From DASUBV01 sp035763085 (GTDB taxonomy: Bacteria > Actinomycetota > Actinomycetes > Streptosporangiales > Streptosporangiaceae), in assembly GCA_035763085.1 (NCBI GenBank), contig DASUBV010000366.1:1-34366 (forward strand): 34,366 nucleotides of DNA, read 5' to 3'. The notes below the pieces were generated by a model. The model searched no databases. It had not been told where the DNA came from and saw only the letters and a program-made list of their open reading frames with translations. Of this stretch, positions 32,961 to 34,366 are shown one piece after another. The stretch's first letter is position 1. Each line of letters starts with the position of its first letter. Both the position numbers and the translations under genes were made by a program.

Positions 32961-34154
32961 GTGGCTCGTCGTCTGTTTACTTCCGAGTCGGTCACCGAGG
33001 GCCATCCGGACAAGATGGCCGATCAGATCAGTGACGCGATCCTCGACGGGATGCTCAAGGACGACCCGCACAGCCGGGTCGCCGTCGAGACCCTGATCAC
33101 GACCGGCCAGGTGCACGTGGCCGGCGAGGTGACCACCGGCACGTACGTCGACCTCCCCGGCATCATCCGGGAGAAGATCCTGGAGATCGGCTACGACTCC
33201 TCGGCCAAGGGCTTCGACGGCGCCTCGTGCGGGGTCCAGGTATCCATCGGGTCGCAGTCGCCCGACATTGCGATGGGCGTGCGCGAGGCGTTCGAGCACC
33301 GCGAGGGCGAGGGCGCCGACGAGCTGGACCGGCAGGGCGCCGGCGACCAGGGCCTGATGTTCGGCTACGCCTGCCGCGACACCCCGGAGCTGATGCCGCT
33401 GCCCATCACGCTGGCGCACCGGCTGGCCCGCCGCCTGTCCGAGGTCCGGCGCAGCGGCGCCGTCCCTTACATCCGCCCGGACGGCAAGACGCAGGTCACC
33501 ATCGAGTACCAGGGCAACGACGCGGTCCGGCTGGACACCGTCGTGGTGTCCACCCAGCACGCCCCGGGTATTGACCTGCGCGAGCTGCTGACGCCCGACA
33601 TCCGCGAGCATGTCGTGCAGCCCATCGTGGACGAGCTGGAGATCAGCACGGACGGCTACCGGCTGCTGGTCAACCCGACCGGCCGGTTCGAGGTGGGCGG
33701 CCCGATGGGCGACGCCGGGCTGACCGGCCGCAAGATCATCATCGACACCTACGGCGGCATGGCCCGGCACGGCGGCGGCGCGTTCTCCGGCAAGGACCCG
33801 TCCAAGGTGGACCGCAGCGCGTCCTACGCGATGCGCTGGGTGGCCAAGAACGTCGTAGCGGCGGGCCTGGCCGACCGGTGCGAGGCACAGGTCGCCTACG
33901 CGATCGGCAAGGCCAAGCCGGTGGGCCTGTTCGTCGAGTGCTTCGGCACCGAGCACGTCCCGGTCGAGCGCATCCAGGACGCGGTCCTGCAGGTATTCGA
34001 CCTGCGGCCGGCGGCCATCATCCGCGACCTGGACCTGCTGCGCCCGATTTACGCCCAGACAGCGGCCTACGGTCATTTCGGCCGGGAGGAGCCGGACTTC
34101 TCCTGGGAGCGCACCGACCGCGCGGAGTCGCTGCAGCAGGCCGCCGGGGCCTGA
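32961..34154 (+). CDS. metK: S-adenosylmethionine synthase
   Basis: Makes SAM from methionine and ATP. 397 residues: LFTSESVTEGHPDKMADQISDAILD with H15, GFDGASCGVQVSIGSQSPDIA, GAGDQGLMFGYA, DGKTQVTIEYQG, GDAGLTGRKIIIDTYGGMARHGGGAFSGKDPSKVDRS, VSTQHAPG and ERTDRAESLQ at the end. GTG 32961 was chosen because family members begin M-(A/S)-RRLFTSESV; ATG 32949 in frame would add four residues. With metF it serves the methyl cycle. Confidence 0.96.
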   Translation: MARRLFTSESVTEGHPDKMADQISDAILDGMLKDDPHSRVAVETLITTGQVHVAGEVTTGTYVDLPGIIREKILEIGYDSSAKGFDGASCGVQVSIGSQSPDIAMGVREAFEHREGEGADELDRQGAGDQGLMFGYACRDTPELMPLPITLAHRLARRLSEVRRSGAVPYIRPDGKTQVTIEYQGNDAVRLDTVVVSTQHAPGIDLRELLTPDIREHVVQPIVDELEISTDGYRLLVNPTGRFEVGGPMGDAGLTGRKIIIDTYGGMARHGGGAFSGKDPSKVDRSASYAMRWVAKNVVAAGLADRCEAQVAYAIGKAKPVGLFVECFGTEHVPVERIQDAVLQVFDLRPAAIIRDLDLLRPIYAQTAAYGHFGREEPDFSWERTDRAESLQQAAGA

Positions 34155-34285
34155 CCACGGCGGGCCGCCCGGCCCTGCCCGCGCCGCCCGGGCGTGCCGC
34201 CCGGGCCTTCACGGACCGGGGTCACCCAGGTACTGATCGCGGCCGTGCATTCAGGCAATGCGCGCCTTTTGCGATGGCTTTTCGG

Positions 34286-34291
34286 TAAAGT
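34286..34291 (+). promoter_or_regulatory. -10 element before the last, partial gene
   Basis: TAAAGT eight nt before ATG 34300, with no ribosome site between, again suggesting a leaderless mRNA. It lies in an AT-richer patch (34250-34300). Confidence 0.4.
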
Positions 34292-34299
34292 CACGGATC

Positions 34300-34366
34300 A
34301 TGTCGTCGTCCACCGAGTGGACAGCGGACGGCGGGGCGCCGGCACCGAAGCCGGAGCATCGCCTGC
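34300..34366 (+). CDS. Start of a gene cut by the window edge, possibly priA
   Basis: ATG 34300 opens a frame with no stop to the edge (22 codons: MSSSTEWTADGGAPAPKPEH and on). The sequence is low-complexity and not diagnostic. In actinobacteria priA (primosomal protein N') commonly follows metK, and its N terminus is variable, so priA is a synteny-based guess. Confidence 0.45.
   Translation, partial: MSSSTEWTADGGAPAPKPEHRL

Noticed and set aside
32292..34076. 594-codon minus-strand frame across coaBC and metK
   Set aside because: It spans two well-identified plus-strand genes and shows only their complementary composition.

Overview
The window is very GC-rich, with many GTG starts, overlapping stop/start codons and short intergenic gaps. 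It carries BldD, actinobacterial integration host factor (mIHF), an Rv2175c-type DNA-binding protein, a PASTA-domain Ser/Thr kinase, an F420-type luciferase-like oxidoreductase and a SAV_6107-type HEPN protein. Together these indicate a filamentous actinomycete, perhaps of the Streptosporangiales or Streptomycetales. The genus cannot be fixed from sequence reading alone. The content is core chromosome. I see no prophage, insertion sequence, CRISPR array, tRNA or rRNA.

Layout. (1) 1-5230: a partial zinc-ribbon/single-TM protein, thiI, a secreted or membrane-anchored beta-propeller-like protein and an LLM oxidoreductase. (2) 5335-6600: a DAHP synthase gene (first step of aromatic amino acid synthesis) behind a 24-codon leader peptide containing Tyr-Trp-Phe-Tyr-Tyr-Gly-Tyr and a 13-bp hairpin ending in a U-run. 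This looks like a ribosome-mediated transcription attenuator and is the most interesting regulatory element here. (3) 6717-8542: a molybdopterin-domain oxidoreductase convergent with an endonuclease IV gene that follows the kinase gene. (4) 8545-13177, minus strand: TPP riboswitch, thiO, thiS, thiG, then a PASTA kinase with its own promoter. (5) 13575-18480: ferredoxin-reductase-like flavoprotein, Rv2175c-like regulator, thiE, metF, a GNAT acetyltransferase and a HEPN protein. (6) 18598-19171: bldD with a promoter overlapped by a BldD operator. (7) 19590-30134: a pyrimidine operon (PyrR-binding leader, pyrR, pyrB, pyrC, carA, carB, pyrK, pyrD, pyrF), mostly with overlapping start and stop codons, covering every step from carbamoyl phosphate to UMP except orotate phosphoribosyltransferase (pyrE). 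(8) 30251-34366: mihF, gmk, rpoZ, coaBC, metK and the first codons of a gene that may be priA.

How it fits together. Thiamine synthesis (thiO/S/G/E, plus ThiI) is under a TPP riboswitch at thiO. Pyrimidine synthesis is under a PyrR-binding RNA that contains the ribosome-binding site of pyrR. Aromatic amino acid entry is probably under attenuation. metF and metK supply the methyl cycle. Several genes have a TANNNT -10 box only 6-8 nt before the start codon, indicating leaderless mRNAs; that pattern was used to choose several starts.
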